A program made the translations under genes and the position numbers. From Lepiota brunneoincarnata (taxonomy: Eukaryota; Basidiomycota; Agaricomycetes; Agaricales; Agaricaceae), in contig JAEBUN010000042.1 in assembly GCA_023014365.1 (NCBI GenBank), positions 186,001 through 250,000 of the forward strand: 64,000 bases of DNA, written 5' to 3'. The notes beneath the pieces were generated by a model, which did no database searches, was not told the DNA's origin, and was given only the letters and a program-made list of their open reading frames with translations. This document shows, one piece after another, positions 1-9,208 of this stretch; within the stretch, counting starts at the first letter, position 1; each line of letters opens with the position of its first letter.

Positions 1-591
1 TGCCCTCCAACTCGGCCCTGACTCGCTCCGACCACAAACCCATTGCCCTGATCACGCAACCATCTCCGCACGTGCTGTGGTCACCTGACCCTTGGTGTTA
101 CTTTCCAGTTCTCCATTCTCCGTCTGTAACCAAGAGACGTTATCAGTCTCCATACCCGTACCAGTCTCCATTTCCTTCATAATCCATTTGTAATCCGTTC
201 GTAATCCATTTGTAACTATATCAGTCTCCGCTTCGCTCCGCACGTAGTCAGTACAAGTCATAGTTCGTAAGGCCAGTAGTATATATACCATAGGTACTTG
301 GCTTGTACTCTTCAGTCTGATAATCGAATCGAGCAGCGGACCAGCTCCCTGTTCTCTATCCTCTCCTCTCTTCTGCCTCGCTCCGCTTCGGCCCCGACTT
401 CCTGAAATATGGACTAGGACAGTAGGAGGGCACAGCACATACGCTGAGGCTGCAAGTCCAACCCCCCGCCCAACGTACTCCGCCTCGGTCCCGAAGTCTA
501 CGTACTGACTTTGCCCTGTCCCCCAGTTACCTTATATCAAGGTTACCACCCCGACCCTCCGCCTTGGTCCCAACCCGCACCGGCTCTAACA
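1..591 (+). repeat. Ty3/gypsy LTR, cut by the left window edge
   Basis: This is the same LTR family as the 661-bp LTRs at 35362-36022, 45661-46321 and 53816-54476, so about 70 bp of the 5' end lie outside the window. It ends in GGCTCTAACA at 591. It contains a TATATATA promoter box near 280 and the start of the predicted R region (AGTCTGATAAT) near 313. The sequence after it is not gag leader but a hAT-like gene, so this is either the 3' LTR of an element lying to the left or a solo LTR. Positions 592-596 (CGCAC) should be its target-site duplication. The LTR is clearly older or more mutated than the gypsy-A pair. Confidence 0.9.
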
Positions 592-1265
592 CGCACCATG
601 TAAGATTTCATCTCCCCAACACAGTTGCACATGCTTGCGAAGGTTTCCCGTTGAATTTCGATCAGATGTATCAAGGTAACGTCGGATCATTCTTGGGTTT
701 TTGCTACGTCCCTTACAATTTGATGCAGTGCACCTGAATTTGTGGACATGCCATCCATCAACTGTCACAATGGAAGGAGTTGGCTGGAAGAACGCATAGA
801 TTGGAGCCATCCACTCATCAGATAGTCGTTCTAATGGGGAAATTGGGTGAGCCAGGGTTCAGTGTTCTCACCACGTTTTGTTTGACTCACTGTGTTGTTC
901 TTCTGCCGTCTCAATGGGTTTAGTTACCTCTGGCTCAACTTCGTCATCGTCATCCTCTTTATCATTGTCCTTTTTGTCGTCATCCTCTTCGAAGTCCTCG
1001 GGTGCTGGAGCTGGATTGTTATCTAGCATGTCAACATCATCACTTCCATCGGCAGCCTCAAGAACGGCATTCTGGTTTTTTGGTGGGTTATTCATGGATG
1101 TACTGTCCTCATCCTTGACGTCCTCAACTGATGGTTGCCTATGTTGACGTTTTGCAGCTGCAGTCTGTGCAGCATCGGCTGACAGCTTGAGATGCTTGGT
1201 GACAATGTTGCTCTCTGCACCAACAAAGTTTTCATCAGTTATTCTAGAAGAGGCTTTCCTTTTCT
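592..1265 (-). pseudogene. hAT-like transposase N-terminal fragment with BED-type zinc finger
   Basis: Two minus-strand open segments are visible. The upstream one (868 to about 1265) is hydrophilic and ends in an acidic Asp/Glu/Lys tract. The downstream one (592-810) has the pattern WHVHKFRCTASNC ... RRYLDTSD ... STGNLRKHVQLCWGDE, typical of the BED-like DNA-binding domain of basidiomycete hAT transposases (C-x5-C, H, C). A short stretch with GTGAGA near its start and TTAG at its end separates them and looks like an intron. Simple splicing does not keep the frame, so the gene is probably broken. The gene is cut at 592 by the LTR, and no initiator Met is visible upstream. The hAT assignment is by motif memory only. 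Confidence 0.6.
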
Positions 1266-1753
1266 GTCATGTAGTTATCTCAGGTTGGGTTGTGAGACAC
1301 GTTGTGAGTTTTGATAGAGCTGGAGCCATTCTGATGGGAGTCAACTGTCTCGAAAATATTTGTGGTGTAAACTGTACAGTAGCGGTGATTAGAATAATAG
1401 TGCCTCAAAAAAACCCACCAGACCTGCACCACAGGTACGGGTTTCATGCGGGTACCTGATGTTGGACCCACACCTGCACCTGGCCAACCCATACCCATGT
1501 ACCTGCGCGGGTTTGCATACCTGTGATGTGCACTACTGTTGGCTCCCACAACGACCTGGGACAGATCCTTGACTGGAGGCCTAGGGCCCACAAACAGGAT
1601 GACAACCTAGTGCCTAGTGGGGCTAGAGGTAGTGTTGTGAGGCCTCTTGTGGGGCCTCCCACATGATGGAGTGGGGGACCCCCTACCAACGGTATGGAGG
1701 ATGTCCGCAGGGGAGAGGTGGGGGAAGGCCCTTGCCATGGCAGTGATAGCCTC
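1266..1753. other. Non-coding stretch, possible hAT subterminal region
   Basis: I find no gene here. Around 1430-1530 there are several GGGTAC, GGGTACC and CGGGTTTG-like motifs in both orientations, which resemble the short subterminal repeats of hAT elements next to the hAT-like gene. I cannot locate a terminal inverted repeat. Positions 1531-1740 show nothing I recognise. Positions 1741-1753 (CAGTGATAGCCTC) adjoin the poly-T of LINE A1 and would be its target-site duplication, but I cannot find the partner copy. Confidence 0.3.
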
Positions 1754-2302
1754 TTTTTTTTTTTTTTTTTTTAAATCTCCAATTTATTACACGGGCCATG
1801 TAGGGAGGCTGCATGCAGCAATGTACTACAGTACAAATGACCAAGCCGTACACTACAGGGTATCTGTACATACAATGCATGACCGCGGATGTAGGCATGT
1901 ATTTCCCCATGCCTAGGATGAAGCCACCCCAAACAAACAGAGGTGGGAAGACAGTTACTGCCCAGCACATGGCGCGGGAACCAAACTGGGGTGAGGTCCC
2001 CCCCCTTATCGGGAGTTAGGGGTCAATTCCCATGTAAATCCCTACACACCGCCCAAAGGTGGCAGGGGAATAACCAATGCCCCAGCCCAGTCCCAACCAG
2101 GTGCCAGGCAGAGCCACTAACCAACACCCCCTGGGGGGGGCCTGGCCCTCTCAGCGAACGTGAACGCCGTCAGTAACGCCTCGAGGAAAGCAATGAGGGC
2201 CTCAACCATAGCTAGGACCCCTGCCATGGAGTGCCTAGGGCAGCTCTGGAACATGTGCTCACAAGTCTCTTCCCGAAATCCACAGCGATAGGAGTAATCC
2301 TC

Positions 2303-2751
2303 CTATGGGAAAAAGTGCCTCTGATAGCTCCCTATCGGTGTGTGATTAAGAATAGCACATGTCATTCGGGCCATTACTGACACTGACTGAGCGTGCAGGA
2401 TCCAGGCCCCACTGTGGAGATATGTAGGCTGCAGGGGACAGTTGTCATCCCTGGTGAGTTGGAGGAAACCATGCCTGCGATGGTTAGGATCCTGGAACAA
2501 ATCGATCCAGTGGTCCTGACATGAACATACTTCCTCTTTGTGGAGGTAGTCAAGCGAGGCCCAGGGACAAGCCCCTACCCCAACGGGAGGCAACGACCAC
2601 GCAAAGTCATGCACCTGAGTGTGGGAAGGCCACTTCGCATGCAAAGGGACCTCCCAGAAATGGACCGAGTGGGCCGGACCTCCAGCGAACCACCCAGCAA
2701 GAAGGTGGCAGACCACCAAGGAATGACCCTGAGCGGAGTGCACTGATGGGT
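2303..2751 (-). pseudogene. LINE A1 ORF2 C-terminal fragment
   Basis: This is the distal continuation of the LINE A1 ORF2 beyond element X. It begins at the histidine-containing SAQGHSLVV block after the RNase H Asp and runs through the conserved VHFWEVPLHAKWP region towards the C terminus. It is degraded by stops and frame changes compared with copies A3 and A10. The C-terminal zinc-like motif (CxC x8 H x4 C) is encoded just downstream at about 2220-2300 in a disturbed frame. Confidence 0.75.
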
Positions 2752-2979
2752 TGGCTGCAACACCGCTTTTTCGGACATGGCCCTAATTGCTCTTTGGAGT
2801 AATTGGGCTGTGTACCACATATTTCTTGGGTGCTTAGCACCTAATTTTATGGGTGTGTAGTGCACATTAGTGCGCTTCCGTCCTATTATTTGTGTGGGAA
2901 TGTGACCAGCAGTTCCCTTGCAATTTGCCAAGAGGTTGTTCCCTCTTGATTATCAACTTCCACCACCATGGAGTTCTCT

Positions 2980-4626
2980 GTGGACTTGGGGTTTCCCCTG
3001 TTCACTGGTGCTACCCCTCTTTGGCCCAAGACCTACTGGAGGTATCTGGGCTTCTATTTTGATTGTGCCCTTACGTTTAAGGAGCATGTTCGCTTCTACT
3101 CTACCAAGGCTATTTCCATGGTCAAGGCCATGGGGATGCTTGGTAACTCTGTCCGGGGGCTTCTGCCAGACCAGAAGCGCCTACTTTATCGGTCATGCAT
3201 GGTTCCTATAGCCACATATGGCTTTTGCTTGTGGTTCTACCGGGGCGCCAGGTGTAAGGGCACTTTGGACCACTTTTGCTGGATAGAGCATCAGACTGCA
3301 CTCTGGATTACCGGCGCCTTTAGGACGTTGCCCAATGGGGGGGTCGGGGCCATTGCGGGCCTGATTCCCATTCATCTTCATCTCTGGAAGCTTCGTGACC
3401 ACGCTGAATTGCAGTATGCCACGCTTGCTCTGGGTCATCCTGTTCGGGCCCTCCTTGGCTGGGGCTACAGCAGAGATCTCTGGTCTCATATCCAGTCCAT
3501 AGCCAGGCTCCCTCCCCGAGAGTTGGTCAAGGTAAAGGGGCCCATTGTCGACGCTAACCAGTGTCTTGCTGCCCTTGCTGGGCCTTTCAATGCTGTTGCG
3601 CCAGAGGCTTGGCTGGGGCATTGTCTCTTGGATGTGTACCTGGGCCAGGTCCACTTCCATTCGTATGACCAGGGGGTGGAGGACGCCCTTATGGCCCATG
3701 TCATGGCTCTCGACCGGGTTTTTGCCCAGGTGCAGGCCAATCCGGAGGTTCTAGTGGCAGTGACAGACGCGAGTCTGCCGCCCCACCAGGCCCACCAGGC
3801 GGTTTTGGCTGCCCAGATTTTCCGGGGGCTTGGCTGCATCCATGCAGTCCAGCTTCTGGGGGGGAAGGTTACAGCTCCCAAGGCTGAGCTTTTCACCATT
3901 CGGCTGGCAGTGTCCAAGGCAGTTACTGTCAAAGGCGCTGCTGGCCTCGTCCTGTTCACCAACTTGATGGCTTCAGCCAGGCGGGCGGTAGACCCATCGG
4001 TGCACTCCACCCAGGGTCATTCCTTGGTGGTCTGCCGCCTTCTCGCCGAATGGTTTGCTGGGGGTCCGGCCTGCTTGGTTCATTTCTGGGAGGTCCCTTC
4101 GCATGCAAAGTGGCCTTTCTATACTCAGGTGCACAACTTCGCACGGTTGTTGCCTCCCGTTGGGGTAGGGGCACGTCCCCAGGCCTTGCTTGACTACCTC
4201 TGTAAGAAGGAAGTATGTTCGTATCAGGACCGCTGGATCGATTTGTTCCAGGATCCTGACCATTGCAGGCATGGTTTCCTCCAGCTTGCCAGGGACGATG
4301 ACCATCCCCTGCAGCCCACATACCTCCATGGTGGGGCCTGGATCCTGCATGCTCATTCGGTGTCTCTGATGGCCCGGATGATGTGCGCTATTCTTAGCCA
4401 CATGCCAATAGGGAGCTATTGGAGGCGCTTTTTCCCACAGGAAGACTACTCCTGTCGCTGTGGGTTTTGGGAGGAGACCCGTGAGCATGTGTTCTGGAGC
4501 TACCCTAGGCACTCCATGGCGGGGGTCCCGGCTATGGTCGAGGCCCTTATTGCTTTCCTTGAAGCGTCCCCAACTGCGTTCGCATTTGCTGAGAGGGCTG
4601 GGCCCCCCCTGGGGGGTATTGGCTAG
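2980..4626 (+). pseudogene. LINE A2 ORF2 C-terminal half (RT thumb, RNase H, zinc motif)
   Basis: The open frame runs from the RT region (KTYWRYLGFYFDCALTFKEH) through the connector to RNase H: Asp in VAVTDASLPP, Glu in APKAELFTI, Asn replacing the usual Asp in LFTNLM. It ends in the C-terminal CRCGFWEETREHVFWSYPRHS, where the last Cys of the CxC x8 H x4 C motif is Tyr. In this family ORF2 supplies endonuclease, RT and RNase H for target-primed reverse transcription; here the endonuclease and most of the RT are missing. The two residue losses fit neutral decay. Translation from the fused Met of element X is possible on paper but unlikely to matter. Confidence 0.85.
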
Positions 4627-4996
4627 TAGCTCTGCCTGGCGCCTGGCTGGGTCCAGGCCGGGGTACTGGTTATTCCCCCACTGTCCTCGGATGGCGTGTA
4701 GGGATTTACGTGGGAATTGACCCCTAACCCCCATTGGGGGGGGACTTTGCCCTGGTTTGGTTCCCGCGCTGTGCGCTGGGTGGCAGCCATCTTCCCGCCT
4801 CCGTTTGTTCAGGGCGGCTTTGTCCTGGGCATGGGGAAATGCATGCCCGCATCCGCGGTCACGTGTTGTATGTACAGATACCCTGTAGTGTACAGCTCAG
4901 TCGTTTGTACTGTAGTACATTGCTGCATGCGGCCTCCCTACGTGGCCTGTGTAATAAATTGGAGATTTAAAAAAAAAAAAAAGAAAAAAAAAAAAA
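2980..4996 (+). mobile_element. LINE family A copy A2, 5'-truncated, inserted in element X
   Basis: This LINE A copy is truncated in the RT palm (starts at VDLGFPLFTG) and ends in AATAAATTGGAGATTTA plus a poly-A interrupted by one G. The 15-bp duplication ACCATGGAGTTCTCT flanks it (2965-2979 and about 4996-5010). It therefore landed exactly on the start codon of the element X ORF and duplicated it. The frame stays open for 552 codons, so this is one of the better preserved C-terminal halves. Confidence 0.93.
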
Positions 4997-4998
4997 CC

Positions 4999-5603
4999 AT
5001 GGAGTTCTCTCTCAACAATGACTATGATCCATTTTTGGATGATGCTGTTGCTGATTTTATCCTGTCTGAGGCATCAGAGTGCTTTCTAGATCCCTCAGTT
5101 ACACACTCTATCCAGTTGCTGGACTCCAGTAACCTCGATACTGTCTCTCTTAGACAGGCATCACTGCAGGCAAATATGCAAAATGTTGCATATTTGCTCT
5201 GTGATACTTTCATCAGCAACAGCTACTCAGTTGCAGCTGCTGAGCCATCTACACTGCACTCCCGGGTATTGTACCCCCTGAGCAGGTGCATGCCGCTATT
5301 TCTCTCATTGACTAAATTACCCACTGGGTCCAACACACTGCACTTGCAAGGCCCCTCCCACCAGGAGGTGCTGAGCAACTTATGCTGGCAGCTATGGAAC
5401 TTCTTCAGGCTGTCACGTACTTCCCTCAGGCTCTGCCACTAGTTGAGCAGATAGAGGCTTATGCGGCACAGCAGAGTTCTCCTCCAGTGGGGGACTCTGG
5501 CTATGCCTCACTTTCACCAACGCATGCATCAGAGATATGCCCCAGCGAGGGGACATCTCATTCTCAAACAGGACGCCGGAGATCCCGGTGTCACCGTCTC
5601 TGA
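4999..5603 (+). pseudogene. Element X ORF, unrecognised protein, frame broken
   Basis: The ORF starts at ATG in the context ACCATGGAG and reads MEFSLNNDYDPFLDDAVADF, an acidic N terminus followed by predicted helical, Leu/Ala/Gln-rich sequence. After about 90 codons the coherent frame shifts near 5250-5270. It continues as PEQVHAAISLID, an in-frame TAA near 5315, then AEQLMLAAMELLQAV and EQIEAYAAQQSS, and ends SGRRRSRC-like at 5603. Total size would be about 200 residues with a basic C terminus. I do not recognise a family; no zinc knuckle, RT or endonuclease motif is visible. It could be an ORF1-like RNA-binding protein or a captured cellular mRNA. Confidence 0.6.
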
Positions 5604-6286
5604 CCTATATTAGAGGTGGTGTGTATTCCTGTGTCAACCACTGATAAAGTGGATGGGCTTCCACTACGTCCAGGTTGCCCTTTGTCACTGACATTGCGGT
5701 TGACCCTTTTCCCTTCCCTTTGGGAAGTTTACCTTGCTTCCATGGTTATTGTCCACCTACATGGGCATTTGCGGTGAATTAACATCGTCATGCTACGCGC
5801 ATGGGGACCATGGACCCTTGTTTATTTAGTAGGTCTTCAGACCTGCCCTTCTGCATTGGGCTCCCAGGGCCTGCAGATTTTATTCCCACAGGAATTCCCT
5901 GTGGTCTGCACTGGGCCCTTTTTAGGTTCCAGTATTTGTCCGGAGGGGAGTATGTAGTACATACTCCCTGCTCCAGCCACTGTCCTCTGGGAAGGTGTGG
6001 TAGCAGAGTGGGCTACTGGGTGGGACCCCATGCATCTGGTGCCCTTTGGGTGCAGGCATGTGCTAACCACTGGGTAGTCTCCCACTTGTTTCTCCACTTC
6101 TTATGGGTGGTTCCCTCCTGAGCTTGGGGTGATGCAAGCTTGCGTTGGCAGGCATGCCAGTATATAGGGTGGACTTTGTAGCTACTTGCCCCCTGTAGTA
6201 GGTAGTTGCACGTGGCCTCCCATCGCGGCCCACGTTATAAATTGCAGATTGAAAAAAAAAAAAAAAAAAAGAGTGCACTGATGGGT

Positions 6287-7143
6287 CCACTGCCCGCCTG
6301 GCTGAGGCCATCAAGTCCATGAACAAGGCAAGACCAGTGGCACCCTTGACAGTAACTGCCTTGGACACCACCAGCTGGATGGCGAAAAGCTTGGCCTCGG
6401 GGGCTGTAACCTTCCCCCCTGGAAGCCAGACTGCATGGACACAGTCCAGCCCCTGGAAAACCTGGGTGGCTGAGACCGCCTGGTGGACCTGGCAGGGTGG
6501 CAGACTTGCGTCCATTGCCACCACTAGAACCCCCGGATCGGCCTGTGCCTGGGTGAGAACCCGGTCAAGAGCCGCAATGTGGGCTGTAAGGACATCCTCT
6601 GCCCCCCAGTCATACAAGTGGAAGTGGACCCTCCCTGGGTACACATCCAAGAGACAACACCCCAGCCAAGCCTCCGGTGCAACAGTATCAAAAGGCCTGG
6701 CAAGGGCAGCAAGATGCTGGTTAGCATTGACAACAGGCCCCTTCACCTTGATCAACTCGTGGGGAGGGAGCCTGGCTATGGACCAGACATGAGACCAGAG
6801 ATCACTGCTGTAGCCCCAGCCAAGGAGGGCATGAACAGGGTGGCCCAGGGCAAGTGTGGCGTAGCTCAACTCAGCACAATCACGAAGCTTCCGGAGATGA
6901 AGATGAATGGGGACCAGGCCCGCAATGGCCCTGACCCCCCCATCGGGTAACGTCCTAAAGGCGCCGGTGATCCAGAGTGCAGCCTGACGCTGCATCCAGT
7001 GAAGGTAGTCCAAAGTGCCCTTACACCTGGCGCCCTGGTAATACCATAAGCGGAAGCCATACATGGTGATAGGAACCATACATGACTGATACAGGAGGCG
7101 CTTCTGGTCTGGCAGAAGTCCCTGGACAGAATTACCAAGCATG
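6287..7143 (-). pseudogene. LINE A1 ORF2 fragment: RT thumb to RNase H
   Basis: On the minus strand this encodes the end of the RT region (GLLPDQKRLLYQSCMVPI), the connector (LVPIHLHLRKLRD ... LLGWGYSSDLWSH) and an RNase H domain. The RNase H shows Asp in AMDASLPP, Glu in APEAKLFAI and Asp in LFMDLM. The frame then runs into the element X junction. The rest of the RNase H and the C-terminal CxC..H..C motif lie at 2303-2751. The copy is 5'-truncated and cannot encode an active protein. Confidence 0.85.
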
Positions 7144-9208
7144 GGGTGGGCTCGGGGGCTACGGACAAGCATTGTCGCCTTTGACATCGCTCAGTTCTTT
7201 CCTTTGCTTACCCATGATATGGTTCTTGCGGTGCTGTCACAGTTGGGGTTTGCGCCAGAGCTGGTGCGATTCTTTGGCTCTTACCTGGTTGGGAGGTCTA
7301 CCATGTACTTATGGAATTCTTTCCGGTCTGACCCCAGGCAGGTGGATGTAGGCATGGGGCAGGGCTCTGCTTTATCCCTGGTCTTATTGGCCTTGTATCT
7401 GGCCCCCCTGGTGTATCTCTACTACCAGAGGACCCCCGGCCTTGGCGTTGACATGCTTTCATATGTTGATGACGGGACCCTTATAGTCTAGTCCAAGACA
7501 TGGGAGGACAATGTTACTGCCCTGTAGGCGGTATATCGCTGCATGCATGGGCTCTTTGACTCTTTTGGCCTCACACTTGAGCACACCAAGTCTGAGGTCT
7601 TTCACTTCTCTTGCAATCCGAGGGATGCCAACCTGCCCATAGACCTGGGCTTCCATCTGTATATGGGGGACACCCCTTTGAGACCTAAGCCATTTTGGCG
7701 GTACTTGGGTTTCTATTTTGACCGTGCTCTCACTTTCTGTGAACATGTGCACTACTATTCCACCAAGGCTTTCTCCACGGTTGGAGTGATGGGGATGCTT
7801 GGTAATTCAACCCGGGGGCTGCTTCCTGATCAGAAGCACCTCCTCTATCGGTCCTGCATGGTTCCTATAGCCACATATGGATTTTGTATGTGGTATCATA
7901 AGGGCTTCTGCAATAAGGGAATCCTCAAGATGTTTAACTCCATGCAGCGGCGTGCTGCTAATTGGATCATCAGTGCTTTTTGCACGTCTCCCTCTGGGGG
8001 GGCAGAGGCCCTCGCGGGCCTTCTGCCCTTTAGGTTACATCTCAAGAAATTGGCCTCCCGAACAATATTCTGGGTTGCCACACTTGTGGCGAATCATCTG
8101 CTTTGGCCCTTGCTGGGCCATGAGTTCAGAGGGAGCACCCCTGCGCACCCTCAATCTGTTTTGTCTCTCACCTCGGTGCTTTGGCCCAAGGTGAGGAGTG
8201 CCCTCATGGAAGTACAGAATGTGCTCCTGCAACTTACTGAGCCATTCAGCCCATTCACAGACAAGAACAGGCCAGGTCTCTGGATTTTGGACTGCTTTTT
8301 GGAGCGGGTCAAATTCATGCTTTACACTGTTGATCCGGAGGGGGATTTGAAGCAATGGCATCTTGACGGACTGCACATCTCTATCCAGAGGGTGCAGGCC
8401 AACCCATCATCTGCTTGCATAGCGGCTGGTGCGCACCAGCTGCCGTGCAGGAGGCTGCAGGCCATCTCGGCAGCTTGCGTGTTTGCAGGTGGGCGCTTGG
8501 TCAGATAGGCCAGGCAGGCTGTGGGGAGAGTTCTGCTTGCTGATGCGGAGCTCCACTCCATTTGATTGGGGGTAGGCATGGTCCTGGATTGTGCTGAACA
8601 CACCAGCTCTGTGGGCTCCACCTGCAGAGCTGTTGATCCTTCTGTGTACCCCGGCCAGGCTCATTCCCTGGAGGTATGACGGTCTCTGGATTGCTGGTTG
8701 TCTGCCAAGGCACAGCGGACCGTCACTTTCTGGCAGGTGCCCTTGGGCTCTGTTGCAGAACTTCACTCCAATGCTGTTGCGATGGCGAAGGAGCTCCACA
8801 TCTTGTTGGGCATCCGCCCAGCAACCACCATTGATTCTCTTTGTGCTGAGGTCATGAGGGGGTGTATTGATGAGTGGGTGAATATGTTTCACTCACCCTT
8901 GTATTGAGGCAGGAACTTCCTCCCTCTGTTGGACTCCTTCGGGAAGTCTCTCCAACCCTTGTACCTCTCTGGAGGTACTTGGCTCCAAGAAATCGGCCCT
9001 CGGATGTCTGTTGCTGGCACGGCATGGACAGTCTGCATTATACTCAGTCACGCCCCTATAGGGGAGTACCGCGCTAGGTTTCACCCCCAGGAGGATCACT
9101 CCTGTCCCTGTGGGTTGTGGCTTGAAACCTGCACTCACATTCTCATCTCCTGTCCGGAGTACACACGGCGTGGCAGCTTACCCCGCAACCTCAATGCCCT
9201 TCTGGGCT
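7144..9208 (+). pseudogene. LINE B1 ORF2: RT, degenerate RNase H, zinc motif
   Basis: RT motifs are AFDIAQFF, GMGQGSALS and LSYVDDGT, so the catalytic Asp pair is intact. A stop follows at about 7489 and more stops occur at 7526, 8508 and 8668. The RNase H-like region keeps Glu (DAELHSI) but has IAAGAHQL where family A has ATDASLP. The C-terminal CPCGLWLETCTHILISCPEY matches CxC x8 H x4 C. The Thr/Arg and Trp/stop differences from copy B4 are mostly C-to-T or G-to-A. Endonuclease and ORF1 are absent through 5' truncation. Confidence 0.85.

Larger units (their letters stand above)
2752..6270 (+). mobile_element. Element X: RT-less retroposon with its own ORF and a LINE-like 3' tail
   Basis: The element lies between perfect 16-bp duplications in LINE A1 and ends in ATAAATTGCAGATTG followed by about 19 A. 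Without the LINE A2 nested in it (2980-4996, including one copy of the 15-bp duplication) it is about 1.5 kb. It has a 5' leader of about 210 bp, an ORF beginning at the ATG at 4999 (also present at 2968 before the LINE), and a 3' UTR of about 650 bp (5604-6250) in which I see no gene. Its last 60 bp, including GTGGCCTCCC and GCGGCCCACGT, match the LINE A 3' end. It encodes no RT or endonuclease, so it was presumably mobilised by the LINE machinery. I do not recognise the family. Confidence 0.8.
1754..7143 (-). mobile_element. LINE family A copy A1 (Tad/I-like), 5'-truncated, split by element X
   Basis: On the minus strand this reads ORF2 C-terminal half, 3' UTR and poly-A (poly-T at 1754-1772). 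It is interrupted at 2752-6270 by element X, with the 16-bp duplication GAGTGCACTGATGGGT on both sides (2736-2751 and 6271-6286). The two parts are 1754-2751 and 6271-7143. The 5' truncation falls in the RT thumb region (GNSVQGLLPDQ). The 3' UTR contains the block 'GGATTTA..GGGAATTGACCCCTAA' shared by all family A copies. At 7143/7144 it abuts family B copy B1 head to head, and I could not find the matching duplication there. Confidence 0.88.

Noticed and set aside
878..1147. Serine-rich plus-strand frame opposite the hAT fragment
   Set aside because: It is the complement of the Asp/Glu-rich tract of the minus-strand gene.
1754..1772. T-runs and A-runs as transcription terminators
   Set aside because: They are the poly-A tails of retroposons, each next to a family-specific 3' tail and usually a target duplication.
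4999..5603. The MEFS frame as a host gene
   Set aside because: It is enclosed in a unit with a perfect 16-bp duplication and poly-A tail inside a LINE, and its frame is broken.
6319..6792. Long open stretches antisense to LINE ORF2 (also at 3486-4010, 11220-11693, 19454-20353)
   Set aside because: They mirror the codon bias of ORF2, recur at the same relative position in every copy and show no domain.
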